NCBI GenBank assembly: GCA_018825965.1
Contig: JAHKAA010000011.1
Location: 186,001-250,000 of the forward strand
DNA length: 64,000 nucleotides
Reading direction: 5' to 3'
Origin: Gammaproteobacteria bacterium
Lineage (GTDB): Bacteria; Pseudomonadota; Gammaproteobacteria; Enterobacterales; Alteromonadaceae
Below the pieces are notes generated by a model. That model searched no databases, was not told the origin of the DNA, and saw nothing but the letters and a program-made list of their open reading frames with translations. This document shows, in pieces, positions 12,327 to 22,389 of this stretch (positions are counted from its first letter, which is position 1; each line of letters begins with the position of its first letter). Both the position numbers and the translations under genes were made by a program.

Positions 12327-13934
12327 ATGACGATTGAAATTCATGTGCCGGACATAGGTGCGGATGAAGTGGAAGTCACCGAAGTACTGGTTAAAGTGGG
12401 CGACAAAGTTGCACTGGACCAGTCATTGTTATCGGTAGAAGGCGACAAGGCTTCAATGGAAGTACCTGCTGCACAAGCCGGTACTGTGAAAGAAATTAAA
12501 GTCAAAGCTGGCGATAAAGTAAAAACCGGCTCGCTGATTATGGTATTTGAAGCTGAAGGTGCTGCTGTTGTTGCGCCAGCCGCTGCAGCTCTTGCTCCTG
12601 TTGCTGCTGCTCCGGCCGCTCCTGCTGCTGCAGAGTTAAAAGAAGTTCAGGTGCCTGATATTGGTGGCGACGCCGTTGAAGTGACTGAAGTGATGGTGAA
12701 AGTCGGTGACACTGTTGCCGCTGACCAGTCTTTGTTGTCTGTAGAAGGTGATAAAGCCTCAATGGAAGTGCCTGCGCCATTTGCCGGTACTGTCAAAGAA
12801 ATCAAAGTGAAAGTAGGTGATAAAGTACAAACAGGCTCTTCAGTCTTTGTGTTTGAAGTGGCAGGAAGTGCTCCGGCAGCTGCTGCTCCTGCGGCAGCGG
12901 CCTCTGTTGCTGCGCCAGCTCAGGTAGCTGCTCCGGCACCTGTTGCATCAGCTCCGGCTGCAGCACCATCTGCGCCAGCAAGCGAATTTACTGAAAATCA
13001 GGCTTATGCCCATGCATCTCCAGTAGTGCGTCGTTTAGCCCGTGAATTTGGTGTGGATTTAAGCAAAGTCACAGGTACAGCCCGTAAAGGCCGTGTGCAG
13101 CGCGAAGATGTGCAAAATTATGTGAAAAACATTATTGCTCAGGTGGCCTCCGGTAAAGGCAATGTCACCAGCAGTAGCAACAGTGTGGGTTTTGATTTAA
13201 TCCCCTGGCCAAAAGTGGATTTCAGCAAGTTTGGCGCTGTGGAAGAAAAACCACTGTCACGTATTCAGAAGTTATCTGGTGCTAATTTACACCGAAACTG
13301 GGTACGTATTCCTCATGTCACTCAGTTTGACGAAGCTGATATCACGACTCTGGAAGAATTCCGTAAAGAGCAAAATACGCTGGCTGATAAAAAGAAAATG
13401 GGCGTGAAATACACCCCATTGGTCTTTATTATGAAAGCTGTGGCCAAAGCTCTGGAAGAGTTCCCTACCTTTAACAGCTCGTTATCTGAAGATGGCGCCA
13501 GCCTGATTCTGAAAAAATACGTGCATTTAGGCATTGCGGTTGATACTCCAAACGGTCTAGTGGTGCCCGTAGTACGTGACGTAAACAAAAAAGGCATCAT
13601 CGAGTTATCCCGCGAGCTGCAGGAGATTTCGTTAAAAGCCCGCGAAGGTAAACTGACTTCTGCTGATATGCAGGGCGGCTGTTTTACCATCTCCAGCCTG
13701 GGTGGTATTGGTGGTACGGCCTTTACGCCTATAGTCAATGCGCCTGAAGTGGCTATTTTGGGTGTGTCAAAATCGGATATCAAACCTAAGTGGAATGGTA
13801 AAGAGTTTGAACCACGGCTGATGGTGCCATTGTCTGTGTCGTACGACCACAGGGTGATAGATGGGGCTTTGGCGGCGCGCTTTACTGCGACTCTGGCCTC
13901 TTATCTGGCCGATATCCGTCAGATCATCATGTAA
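12327..13934 (+). CDS. aceF: Dihydrolipoyl acetyltransferase (PDH E2), two lipoyl domains
   Basis: 535 residues. Two lipoyl domains (about residues 1-75 and 108-185) each carry the lipoylation site GDKASMEV, and are followed by Ala/Pro-rich swinging linkers, a peripheral subunit-binding domain ([19 protein letters not shown], about 230-265) and the catalytic acetyltransferase core ending in the active-site motif [11 protein letters not shown]. coli AceF has three lipoyl domains; two is common elsewhere. The two lipoyl repeats are nearly identical at the protein level. It forms the core of the PDH complex between aceE and lpdA. Confidence 0.97.
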   Translation: MTIEIHVPDIGADEVEVTEVLVKVGDKVALDQSLLSVEGDKASMEVPAAQAGTVKEIKVKAGDKVKTGSLIMVFEAEGAAVVAPAAAALAPVAAAPAAPAAAELKEVQVPDIGGDAVEVTEVMVKVGDTVAADQSLLSVEGDKASMEVPAPFAGTVKEIKVKVGDKVQTGSSVFVFEVAGSAPAAAAPAAAASVAAPAQVAAPAPVASAPAAAPSAPASEFTENQAYAHASPVVRRLAREFGVDLSKVTGTARKGRVQREDVQNYVKNIIAQVASGKGNVTSSSNSVGFDLIPWPKVDFSKFGAVEEKPLSRIQKLSGANLHRNWVRIPHVTQFDEADITTLEEFRKEQNTLADKKKMGVKYTPLVFIMKAVAKALEEFPTFNSSLSEDGASLILKKYVHLGIAVDTPNGLVVPVVRDVNKKGIIELSRELQEISLKAREGKLTSADMQGGCFTISSLGGIGGTAFTPIVNAPEVAILGVSKSDIKPKWNGKEFEPRLMVPLSVSYDHRVIDGALAARFTATLASYLADIRQIIM

Positions 13935-14073
13935 AACAACAGTGAAAGTTGTGTCCTGTTCTGAAAAGTTACGGGACATCTTTCAGGCGGGGTGATAAAA
14001 TTCCGCCACTTTTATTTCCTGGCCACCTGCGAATGTGGGTGGCTATCTTAGCCAAAGATAAAAAGGTAAACCG

Positions 14074-15486
14074 ATGAGCAACGAAATCAAAACTCAAGTT
14101 GTGGTGTTAGGCGCTGGCCCTGGTGGATATTCTGCAGCATTCCGCGCTGCCGACTTAGGTCTGGAAGTGACTTTAGTTGAAGCACGCAGCACACTTGGTG
14201 GTGTTTGTTTAAATGTTGGCTGTATCCCATCTAAAGCTTTATTACATGTAGCTAAAGTGATCGACGATGCCCGCGAGATGGCATCACACGGTGTAACTTT
14301 TGGTGCTCCACAAATCGATTTAGACAAAATCCGTGCCTGGAAAGACAAAGTTGTCGCTCAACTGACTAACGGCTTAGCCGGTATGTCTAAAATGCGTAAA
14401 GTGAAAGTAGTGACTGGCTACGGCAAATTCACTGGCCCAAATACGCTGGTTGTGGGTGATACCACTATTACTTTTGAAAGCGCCATTATCGCTGCTGGTT
14501 CTGAGCCAGTTGCCCTGCCATTTATTCCAAAAGACGATGCCCGTGTGATCGACTCTACCGGCGCTCTGGAATTAAAAGACATTCCTGGCGAAATGCTGGT
14601 ATTAGGTGGCGGTATCATTGGTTTAGAGATGGGTACAGTGTACCGTGCTTTAGGCTCTAAAGTCTCTGTGGTTGAATTTGCTGATCAGCTGGTTCCTGCT
14701 GCTGATACGGATCTGGTGAAGGTCTACACCAAATACAACAAAGACAACTTCAACATTATGCTGTCGACTAAAGTGACTGCAGTTGAAGCCAAAGCTGATG
14801 GTTTGTATGTGACTTTTGAAGGCAAAAACGCACCTGCAACAGCTGTACGTTACGACAAAATTTTAGTGGCAGTAGGTCGTCGTCCAAACGGTTCTCTGTT
14901 AGATGCAGCTAAAGCTGGTGTGAACGTCGATGAGCGTGGTTTTATCAATGTAGATAAACAACTGCGTACTAACGTGCCTCATATCTACGCTATTGGTGAC
15001 GTGATTGGTCAGCCGATGTTAGCGCACAAAGCTGTACATGAAGGTCATGTAGCTGCTGAAGTCATTTCTGGTCTGAAACATTTCTTTGACCCACGTTGCA
15101 TTCCTTCTGTGGCTTACACAGATCCGGAAATGGCATGGGTAGGTATCACTGAAAAAGAAGCCAAAGAAAAAGGCGTTGCTGTTGAAACCGCTACTTTCCC
15201 TTGGGCTGCTTCTGGCCGTGCTATAGCTTCAGCCCGCACTGAAGGTTTCACTAAGTTAATTTTCGACAAAGAAACACACCGTATTTTAGGTGGCGCTATT
15301 GTGGGTATTAACGCTGGCGAAATGTTAGGTGAAATCTGCTTAGCAGTAGAAATGGGTGCAGACGCTGAAGATATAGCTCTGACTATCCATGCTCACCCAA
15401 CTTTAAACGAATCTATTGGTTTAGCAGCTGAGATGTACGAAGGTTCTATCACTGACCTGCCAAATCCAAAAGCTAAGAAAAAATAA
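14074..15486 (+). CDS. lpdA: Dihydrolipoamide dehydrogenase (E3)
   Basis: 470 residues, normal length. This FAD enzyme reoxidises lipoyl groups of PDH and other 2-oxoacid complexes with NAD+. The N-terminus has the FAD fingerprint VVLGAGPGGYSAA, the redox disulphide GGVCLNVGCIPSKALL, an NAD fingerprint LGGGIIGLEMGT, the second FAD site YAIGDV, and the C-terminal dimerisation motif HAHPTLNES. It follows aceF by 139 bp; the gap contains no strong terminator, so both co-transcription and a separate promoter are possible. Confidence 0.98.
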   Translation: MSNEIKTQVVVLGAGPGGYSAAFRAADLGLEVTLVEARSTLGGVCLNVGCIPSKALLHVAKVIDDAREMASHGVTFGAPQIDLDKIRAWKDKVVAQLTNGLAGMSKMRKVKVVTGYGKFTGPNTLVVGDTTITFESAIIAAGSEPVALPFIPKDDARVIDSTGALELKDIPGEMLVLGGGIIGLEMGTVYRALGSKVSVVEFADQLVPAADTDLVKVYTKYNKDNFNIMLSTKVTAVEAKADGLYVTFEGKNAPATAVRYDKILVAVGRRPNGSLLDAAKAGVNVDERGFINVDKQLRTNVPHIYAIGDVIGQPMLAHKAVHEGHVAAEVISGLKHFFDPRCIPSVAYTDPEMAWVGITEKEAKEKGVAVETATFPWAASGRAIASARTEGFTKLIFDKETHRILGGAIVGINAGEMLGEICLAVEMGADAEDIALTIHAHPTLNESIGLAAEMYEGSITDLPNPKAKKK

Positions 15487-15516
15487 GCCTGACTCTTTAC
15501 TCAGAGACTAAGCAAC

Positions 15517-15552
15517 AAAAACCGGCAACTGCTTCGCATTGCCGGTTTTTTC
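15517..15552 (+). terminator. Rho-independent terminator after lpdA
   Basis: AAAACCGGCAA pairs with TTGCCGGTTTT around a 10-base loop, followed by T residues. It lies about 30 bp past the lpdA stop and closes the pdh cluster. Confidence 0.9.
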
Positions 15553-15641
15553 ATATTTTGTTACAACTTCCATTAACAAAAAACTGCCTGCCGGAGTAGT
15601 ATAGTGCGGTTATTTAACCCTTTTTGGCAGGAACCCTTCGA

Positions 15642-17732
15642 ATGAAAAAAATTACTCTGACCGCCTTAAGCGTGGCTATTGCGCTTGGTCTGGCGGCTTG
15701 TGGCAAAGCCCCTGAAAGCACCACCACTGAAACGGCAAAACCAGCAGCAGAACAACAAACAACAGCAGCTGTAACAGCATTAGTTTCGGGTGTGGATAAA
15801 GAAAACTTTGATTCGACAGTACGTTTTCAGGATGACTTCTTTTTAGCAGTCAATGGCGGTTGGCTGAAGAAAACTGAAATTCCGGCAGACAAATCTTCTT
15901 ATGGTTCTTTCCATATACTGGCGGATAACTCTCAGTTAGCTGTGAAAGCTATTATTGATGAAGTCGCCAGCCGCACTGATCTGGCACCAGGTTCAGATGG
16001 TCATAAGTTAGGTAGCTTCTACAACAGCTATATGAACGAAGCCAAACTGGAAGAATTAGGCTTAACAGCCCTGCAACCACAGTTAGAGCTGATCCAGAGC
16101 TTAAAAGATAAAACCCAACTGGCCAGCACTTTTGCGTCACTGCAACGTGATGGCGTGACTATTCCGTTGAGCTGGTATGTCAATAACGACGCGAAAAAAT
16201 CCACCGAATACGCTGTGTATTTTGACCAGAGCGGCTTAGGTTTACCAGACCGTGACTATTACACTAAAGAAGACGAAGCCTCGAAAAAAATTCAGGCCGA
16301 TTACCAGACCTACCTGCTGGATTTATTTACTTTAGCTAAGCATGCCGACCCTGCAGCTGCAGCACAACGTGTCTATGCACTGGAAACTGAGTTGGCCAAA
16401 AATCAGTGGACCCGTGTTGAAAACCGTGACGCAGATAAAACCTATAACAAGGTATCTAATGCTGATTTAAGCAAAACCCTGGGTGACTTTAGCTGGGCCG
16501 ATTTTGCCGCAGCTTCAAAACTTGCGAACGTCAATGAAGTCATTATTGGTCAGCCAAGCTACTTTGAAGCTTTAGGTAAACTTGTGGCAACCACAGATGT
16601 GCAAAGCTGGCAGGACTACCTGACCTTTCATACCATCAATTCCTTTGCTGACAAGCTGAATAAAGCTTTTGAAGACCGTCAGTTCCAGTTTTATTCAGCG
16701 ACTTTACGTGGCATTAAAGAGCAAAAACCACGCTGGAAAAAAGCTGTGGATGCCAGCGACGCTGTGCTGGGTGAATTAACCGGCAAGCTGTATGTGGAAC
16801 GTCACTTTAAACCTGAAGCCAAACAACGTATGGAGTTGTTAGTTGCCAATTTGATCAGCGCTTATGAGCAGTCGATCAAAGAGCTGGAATGGATGTCGGA
16901 AGACACCAAAAAGGCCGCTTTGGTGAAGCTGAGTACTTTTGTGCCAAAAATTGGCTACCCGAACAAGTGGAAAGATTACTCCAATCTGGAGATCAAAGCG
17001 GATGACTTGTTGGGTAACTTTGTCCGCTCCAACCACTGGGGTTACGATCAGATGCTGGCCAAGTTAGGCAAGCCAATCGACAAGGACGAATGGTATATGA
17101 CACCTCAAACCGTCAATGCCTATTACAACCCGGTCAATAATGAAATCGTGTTCCCTGCCGCTATTTTACAACCACCGTTTTTTAATATGGCAGCAGAAGA
17201 TGCAGTGAACTATGGCGGCATTGGCGCTGTGATTGGTCACGAAATTGGTCACGGTTTTGACGATCAAGGTGCCAAGTACGACGGTGATGGTAACTTACGT
17301 AACTGGTGGACAGAGCAGGACGAAACCAAGTTCCGGGCTTTAGGCAAAGCATTAAGCGCTCAATACAGCAAATTTGAGCCTGTCACAGGTCATTTTGTGA
17401 ATGGTGATTTAACCTTAGGCGAAAACATCGGTGACTTAGGTGGTTTAACTGTAGCTATGAAGGCTTATCAGTTATCGCTGCAAGGCAAAGAAGCGCCAGT
17501 GATGGACGGTTTTAGCGGTGATCAGCGTGTGTTGTTAAGCTGGGCTCAGGTATGGCGTTCTCAATATCGTGAAGAAATGATGAAACAACAGCTGGCAACA
17601 GGTCCTCATTCACCTCCACATTACCGCGTCAATGGCATAGTGTCTAACTTGCCAGTGTTTTACACAGCTTTTGATGTGAAAGAAGGCGACAAGTTGTATA
17701 TAGCGCCGGAAAACCGCGTGAAGATTTGGTAA
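15642..17732 (+). CDS. M13 family zinc metallopeptidase, lipoprotein (PepO/neprilysin-like)
   Basis: 696 residues from the ATG at 15642, which has GGCAGGA upstream. A lipoprotein signal ends in LGLAAC with Cys20, so the mature protein is lipid-anchored outside the cytoplasm. The M13 N-terminal domain is followed by the catalytic domain with NAYYNPVNNEIVFPAAI, the zinc site VIGHEIGHGFDDQG (HExxH), the third-ligand motif GENIGDLGG, and the typical closing VNGIVSNLPVF plus terminal VKIW. These enzymes cleave short peptides; the natural substrate is unknown. It stands alone between two terminators. Confidence 0.93.
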   Translation: MKKITLTALSVAIALGLAACGKAPESTTTETAKPAAEQQTTAAVTALVSGVDKENFDSTVRFQDDFFLAVNGGWLKKTEIPADKSSYGSFHILADNSQLAVKAIIDEVASRTDLAPGSDGHKLGSFYNSYMNEAKLEELGLTALQPQLELIQSLKDKTQLASTFASLQRDGVTIPLSWYVNNDAKKSTEYAVYFDQSGLGLPDRDYYTKEDEASKKIQADYQTYLLDLFTLAKHADPAAAAQRVYALETELAKNQWTRVENRDADKTYNKVSNADLSKTLGDFSWADFAAASKLANVNEVIIGQPSYFEALGKLVATTDVQSWQDYLTFHTINSFADKLNKAFEDRQFQFYSATLRGIKEQKPRWKKAVDASDAVLGELTGKLYVERHFKPEAKQRMELLVANLISAYEQSIKELEWMSEDTKKAALVKLSTFVPKIGYPNKWKDYSNLEIKADDLLGNFVRSNHWGYDQMLAKLGKPIDKDEWYMTPQTVNAYYNPVNNEIVFPAAILQPPFFNMAAEDAVNYGGIGAVIGHEIGHGFDDQGAKYDGDGNLRNWWTEQDETKFRALGKALSAQYSKFEPVTGHFVNGDLTLGENIGDLGGLTVAMKAYQLSLQGKEAPVMDGFSGDQRVLLSWAQVWRSQYREEMMKQQLATGPHSPPHYRVNGIVSNLPVFYTAFDVKEGDKLYIAPENRVKIW

Positions 17733-17763
17733 TTATCAGACTAAATCTGGATTGTTAGACGTA

Positions 17764-17786
17764 GGGCCGCAATGCGGCCCTTTTTT
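17764..17786 (+). terminator. Rho-independent terminator after the M13 peptidase gene
   Basis: GGGCCGC pairs with GCGGCCC across a 3-base loop and is followed by six T residues, about 32 bp past the stop codon. Confidence 0.88.
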
Positions 17787-18109
17787 GTTTTGTTGGAGTG
17801 AAGGTCTGACTAGTCCAAAGCAAGAACCTGAAGCAAGCACTTTCTAACAGCGAAAACTGGCCGGTAAGGTGAATAGGGTGGATGCAATTCATTCAGCTTG
17901 ATCGAAGGGCGTAGCGACAAGGCTGCAGCTTCAGGTACAAAGGGACAACCGTATAACAAGCTAAGCAAAAACCAGCTAAGCAGGACGAGGTCTTGCCCAC
18001 TGAATTCTGCCAAAATTGAAACTGGCATTTATCACCATTCCATGGATAATAAGCGGCACTAAAAAGATCAGGCGGTGCTTGCAGCGAAGTGCCGCAGACA
18101 GGATGCGCT
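17787..18109. other. Intergenic stretch upstream of the Jet-like operon
   Basis: About 320 bases without a gene I can support. A minus-strand open frame of 72 codons (17810-18028) has no homology I recognise and no ribosome site. I see no insertion-sequence ends, tRNA fragment or integron attC site, so how the downstream operon came to be here is not shown. A promoter for 18110 must lie here but no clear -35/-10 pair stands out. Confidence 0.5.
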
Positions 18110-21100
18110 ATGTCTCAATTACTCCGTATTGTGCTAATCCATACCCACCTGCCTGGTGTGGTTGAATTACAGCTGGATCAGCATACTAATATTTGCGGTA
18201 CCAATGCTTCGGGCAAAACCACCTTGCAACGTTTGGTACCGGTATTTTATGGCGAGCAGCCGAACCGGGTGGTGCCAAAAACCCGCAAAAAGTTTGATGA
18301 GTTCTATCTGCCATTTTCCAACAGTTATTTAATTTATGAATACAAGCGTGAAAATGGCGACATTTGTCAGGTTGTGTTAACCCGAAAAAGTGATGGCGGC
18401 GTAGATTACCGCTTTGTCAGCGCACCTTATCAAAGCGAATTTTACCTGACGGAAAGTGACGAAGGTGTTAAAGCCCTTAGCTATAGTGACTGGGCCAGCG
18501 CTATGCGTAGCCGCTCTGAGGTTCAGGTGTCAGCTAAAATCAGCGCCACCAGCGAATACCGCAGTATTATTCAGAATGATGCCGCTGCGCTGCGCGGTAA
18601 CAATGCCGACAGTGTAAAACTGCGCCGCCTGGCCGCGACCTTTAGCTTAGTCAGCGGTGGTCACAAACTGCGACATATCGAAAAACTGGTGAGTGCCGTG
18701 CATGCCAAAGAAGGCAAAATGGACACGCTAAAAGCCATGCTGGCCGCTATTTTTGAAGAAGATGGCGTCACTTTGCCTACCACTAAAGTAAAAAATACTA
18801 AAGCACGCGAGTGGATCCAGCAAATGCGCCAGTCGATGCGGCTGGATAAACTGCAACAGGATTTTGAGCGCTTAAAGCAGTTGGCGCAGCAATTAGATGG
18901 TGCTGAAGCGCAATTAGCGGCTTTACTGCCATTGTTACAACAAGATGAACAGACAGAAAAGCTGAAAAAGGCAGATGCCGAGCAGCAGGTGAATCAGCTA
19001 CGCGGCCAGTTACTGACGTTAAAAGAGCAGTTTAACGCTCAGCAACTGGAGCAAAATGGCCAACTGAGTAAAGCCGAAGCGGATTTGCACGAAACCAGCG
19101 CCCGTTTAGACCAGTTGCAACAACGTTTTGACGACTACGACGCCAAAGACATGCCAAAGCTGCAACGTGACACCGATGCACTGCCGCTGTCGCGCGACAC
19201 CTTGCAGGAAGTGATCGAACAATACCAGCTTATGGTTGATCAGCACGGCGATCTGGAACGTCAACTGGAGCAACGCAAAGCCAAACTGGCCGAAGCCTTT
19301 ACCCGCTTAAGCGAGCAACACCGCATCAAAGCCCGGCAATTACAGCAACAAAAAGATGCCACCCGCGAGCAACAAGACAACAAATTAGCTGCGTTGGAAC
19401 AAGGCTTTCACAGCCGTTTGCAACAAGCGCAGCAGCAGTTTGCTGAGCAGCTTACTCAGCTAAGCAGTGCTATTGCTGTATTAAACAGTCAACTGAACGC
19501 CTCGCATTTAACAGATATCGAGCTCGACGAGCTGCGCGCGGCCGAACTGCGCTTAGAGCAAAGTCAGCAACAAGCTCAGCAACAGGCACGGCAGCTGCAG
19601 CAATTACAGCAGCAGTATCAACAGGCGCGCCAGCAGCGTGAGCAGGCCGACCAGCAGTTAGAGCACAGCCGTAAAGCACAACATAGTGCAGAACAACAGT
19701 TACAGCAACTGCATCGCCAACTGACGCCTGAGCAAGGCAGCCTGCGGCATTTTTTGCGGCTGCACTATAACGGCTGGGAGCAAAAACTCGGCAAGGTACT
19801 GGATGAGCGTTTACTGGAGCGACAGGATTTACAACCCCATTTACTTGATATGACGGGCACTTTATACGGCTTAGCGCTGGAGTTGAATGTCATTGACACG
19901 CCGGACTATGCTCAGGATGAAGCAGCGATCCGGCACCGCATTCATAGCGCTGATCAGCAGTTGCAGCAAGCTAAGACCAATAAAACCCAGGCAGAGAAGT
20001 TGCTGAAAGAACGCTATGAACAGGCGGAGCTGATCCGTGCTCAGGTGGAGCAAGCCGAGTGGCAATTCACTCAGGCCGAACAAAATATTGACTACGCCCG
20101 CGATGCCCGTGATCGCTTGCAGGCGCAGCAACGCGAACTGATCAAACAACGTCAGGCCAGGGTCCGTCAGGAGCTGAACAGTCAGCAGCAGCAACTGGAC
20201 AAGCTGAAACTGCAGCAACAACAAGATGTGCAGGCGCTAAAAGATGATCATAACAATCAGAAAATGGAACTCAAAGCCGACTGGCAGGCCGAGCTGCAGC
20301 TGTTTGATGAGCAAATAGACGAACTGGAGCGCCAGTTAGAGCACAAGCGTGACGACAATAAAAACCAGATCAAAGAGCTACAGCAAGCCTTTAATGAAGA
20401 GTTGTCGGCCAAGGGGATAGATCCGCGTCGCTTAACTGAACTGAAACAAAAACAGGAGCAGTTAAGAACCGCGATTAAAGCCACCGAAAACCGGCAGGAT
20501 GAACTCAGAGCCTGGCAAAAATTTGTCAGTCTGGACTGGCAACAATTACGGCCAGAGTTGCTGGCGCTGGAAACCGGGTTGAAACAACAGCAACGCACCA
20601 TTAAGCAAATGCTGGAGCAGCTAAAAACCGATTACAGCAATAGCCAGAAAAAGCTGGACGAGCAAAAACGTCAGCAGCAGGAGCTGATGACACAGGCTGA
20701 GCACTTTTTGCTGCAGTTAAAACCTGTAGTGGCCAAATTGTCAGAGCTGCATCTGATCGCTGTTACGCCAGCGACCTTACAAAGCTCTGCCGATAGCATT
20801 GAACGGTTGTCGCGCACTAACGAAGCCTTAGAGCAGCGCAGTAAATTGGACAGCGCCTTAAAACTGGCGTTAGAGCAGCTTGAAACCTTGCTGAGTAAAG
20901 ACGCAGGTCCGGAGTTTTTAGATCGGCTGGAACACGAAAAACGCAAATTGCCAGAGCACGCCGGTAAGCGTCAGCAATTGCCTATTTTGCAAAACCTGCT
21001 GGAGATTTTAAAAGGCCAGCAGCAGCAATTGCTGGAAATGGGCGAAAATTTCGGTGGCGATTTAAAGAAATTCTTTACGGTCTTCAGCGATATTAACCGC

Positions 21101-21769
21101 CGTATTGCGTTGCAAAGCCGACGCTTAAGCGAAGCTGTTGCCGATGATTTGGTACTCGAAGGTATAAGCCGCTCAGAAGTACGTATTTTATCAACCATAG
21201 ATGAGCTGGGCTTTTGGCTGCCGCTGAAACACTTTGCCAGGCTGTATGATGACTGGGGTGCCTCTGGTAAAGCATTGCCCTCAGAACACTACTTAAATGC
21301 ACTGGCCGATGTGGTGGACTTACTGCGTGCCGATGAACAATACAGCATTGAGTCGCTGCTGCGCTTAGAGTTGCATTTAAGCGAAGGTGGCTCTGAGCTG
21401 GTGATTAAAAACGATCGGCAATTGCTGGAGTCGTCCAGTCATGGTATGGCCTACCTGATTTTATGTAAGTACTTACTGGCCTTTACCCGCTTACTACGTG
21501 GCGAGGCCAGGGTGACCATTCACTGGCCTATTGATGAAATTGGCACTCTGGCCTATCACAACGTTGAAAAGTTATTTACTGCCTGTAGCAGCAATAATAT
21601 TGTGATTGTCGGTGCTTTCCCGAATCCGGAATCTGATGTGTTAATGTTGTTCCGGCATCGCTATTTAATTGAACCCGATCAGCAGAACCAAAGGCGCTTA
21701 AAGCGCATCCAGCCTAAAGTCAGCCGCTTAGCTGACCGCTTAGCCCGGAAACAGCAGGAGGCCAGCTAA
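18110..21769 (+). CDS. SMC/MukB-like ATPase of a divergent Wadjet (JetC/MksB-like) system
   Basis: 1219 residues from the ATG at 18110 with AGGA upstream. The architecture is that of a structural-maintenance ATPase: an N-terminal head half with Walker A GTNASGKTT (residues 30-38); a long Gln/Glu/Leu-rich coiled coil from about 225 to 540; a short globular hinge-like island at about 540-605; a returning coil to about 980; and a C-terminal head half with a signature-like SSHGMAYLILCKYLLAF near 1107 and Walker B VTIHWPIDEIG (D1142, E1143). The canonical LSGGQ signature is not present. It fits the DUF3584/MukB-like class rather than canonical Smc. The next three genes overlap by one base each and encode MksE-, kleisin- and TOPRIM-like partners, so I infer loop extrusion on invading plasmids. 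Plain chromosomal condensin is less likely given the nuclease partner. Confidence 0.8.
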   Translation: MSQLLRIVLIHTHLPGVVELQLDQHTNICGTNASGKTTLQRLVPVFYGEQPNRVVPKTRKKFDEFYLPFSNSYLIYEYKRENGDICQVVLTRKSDGGVDYRFVSAPYQSEFYLTESDEGVKALSYSDWASAMRSRSEVQVSAKISATSEYRSIIQNDAAALRGNNADSVKLRRLAATFSLVSGGHKLRHIEKLVSAVHAKEGKMDTLKAMLAAIFEEDGVTLPTTKVKNTKAREWIQQMRQSMRLDKLQQDFERLKQLAQQLDGAEAQLAALLPLLQQDEQTEKLKKADAEQQVNQLRGQLLTLKEQFNAQQLEQNGQLSKAEADLHETSARLDQLQQRFDDYDAKDMPKLQRDTDALPLSRDTLQEVIEQYQLMVDQHGDLERQLEQRKAKLAEAFTRLSEQHRIKARQLQQQKDATREQQDNKLAALEQGFHSRLQQAQQQFAEQLTQLSSAIAVLNSQLNASHLTDIELDELRAAELRLEQSQQQAQQQARQLQQLQQQYQQARQQREQADQQLEHSRKAQHSAEQQLQQLHRQLTPEQGSLRHFLRLHYNGWEQKLGKVLDERLLERQDLQPHLLDMTGTLYGLALELNVIDTPDYAQDEAAIRHRIHSADQQLQQAKTNKTQAEKLLKERYEQAELIRAQVEQAEWQFTQAEQNIDYARDARDRLQAQQRELIKQRQARVRQELNSQQQQLDKLKLQQQQDVQALKDDHNNQKMELKADWQAELQLFDEQIDELERQLEHKRDDNKNQIKELQQAFNEELSAKGIDPRRLTELKQKQEQLRTAIKATENRQDELRAWQKFVSLDWQQLRPELLALETGLKQQQRTIKQMLEQLKTDYSNSQKKLDEQKRQQQELMTQAEHFLLQLKPVVAKLSELHLIAVTPATLQSSADSIERLSRTNEALEQRSKLDSALKLALEQLETLLSKDAGPEFLDRLEHEKRKLPEHAGKRQQLPILQNLLEILKGQQQQLLEMGENFGGDLKKFFTVFSDINRRIALQSRRLSEAVADDLVLEGISRSEVRILSTIDELGFWLPLKHFARLYDDWGASGKALPSEHYLNALADVVDLLRADEQYSIESLLRLELHLSEGGSELVIKNDRQLLESSSHGMAYLILCKYLLAFTRLLRGEARVTIHWPIDEIGTLAYHNVEKLFTACSSNNIVIVGAFPNPESDVLMLFRHRYLIEPDQQNQRRLKRIQPKVSRLADRLARKQQEAS

Positions 21770-22389
21770 TGTTACAACACGGACCTTTACTTGAGCGCCT
21801 GCTGGCCGGTGATTTCATCTGTAAAATTACCGATGAAGATGCCTATCGCCATTTAAGTCAGGAGCAAACGCAGCAGGATATTAATCATTATTTGCGGCCA
21901 CTGAACCGCCGTCTGGTAAGCAATGATGACAACAGCCTGTACTTTTTGGGGTATCACGAGCTCAACAAAGACGCGCGCGAGCATTTAAGCAGCCAGTTTG
22001 CTTTAACGGTGCAATCTTTGCTTCCTTTGCTGGAGTGGCTGCAACTGGTGCAGGAAACCCTGGGCCGCGACAGTGCTTTAACCGCAGGTGATACCATTAA
22101 GCTGCAGGAATTTGTGCTGCGTACCGAAGATAATCAAAGCTTGCGCCAGCGGCTGAGTCAACTGGCCGGCGATCGCTTCTTTAATAGCCAGAGTGAGCAG
22201 GTCGACAGTCAGGTGAAGCAGATTTTCCGCCGTTTAAAAGAACATGGTTATTTACTGCAACCCCATGTGGAGCGTCAGTACTATATTGTCACAGGTAAAA
22301 TTGATTATCTGATTGATGTTATTCGCTTTATCCGCGATGAGGAGCATCTGCCTGTTGACGATACCCCAACGCAGGAGGCGATGTTCTGA
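21769..22389 (+). CDS. MksE/JetB-like condensin accessory subunit
   Basis: 206 residues. The ATG overlaps the preceding stop (TAATG), with CAGGAGG upstream. The sequence is mixed helical with winged-helix-like features: an N-terminal GDFICKITDEDAYRHLSQEQTQQDINHYLRPLNRR segment (residues 14-48) followed by SLYFLGYHE, and a C-terminal RRLKEHGYLLQPHVERQYYIVTGKIDYLIDVIRFI element. Size, position beside an SMC-like ATPase and the terminal wing pattern match the DUF4194/MksE class (JetB in Wadjet). I assign it by context and general pattern, not by a diagnostic motif. Confidence 0.65.
   Translation: MLQHGPLLERLLAGDFICKITDEDAYRHLSQEQTQQDINHYLRPLNRRLVSNDDNSLYFLGYHELNKDAREHLSSQFALTVQSLLPLLEWLQLVQETLGRDSALTAGDTIKLQEFVLRTEDNQSLRQRLSQLAGDRFFNSQSEQVDSQVKQIFRRLKEHGYLLQPHVERQYYIVTGKIDYLIDVIRFIRDEEHLPVDDTPTQEAMF

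Noticed and set aside
12538..12780. Gln-rich minus-strand open frame inside aceF
   Set aside because: It is the antisense of the Ala/Pro-rich linker and lipoyl domain; an antisense shadow.
17940..18010. TATAACAAGC word that recalls one end of an integron attC site
   Set aside because: No partner GTTRRRY core with the right spacing and no integron integrase.
17810..18028. 72-codon minus-strand open frame in the gap before the Jet-like operon
   Set aside because: No ribosome site, no recognisable domain, and not supported by neighbours.
19470..21302. Several minus-strand open frames inside the SMC-like gene
   Set aside because: They are antisense shadows of Gln/Leu-rich coiled-coil coding sequence.
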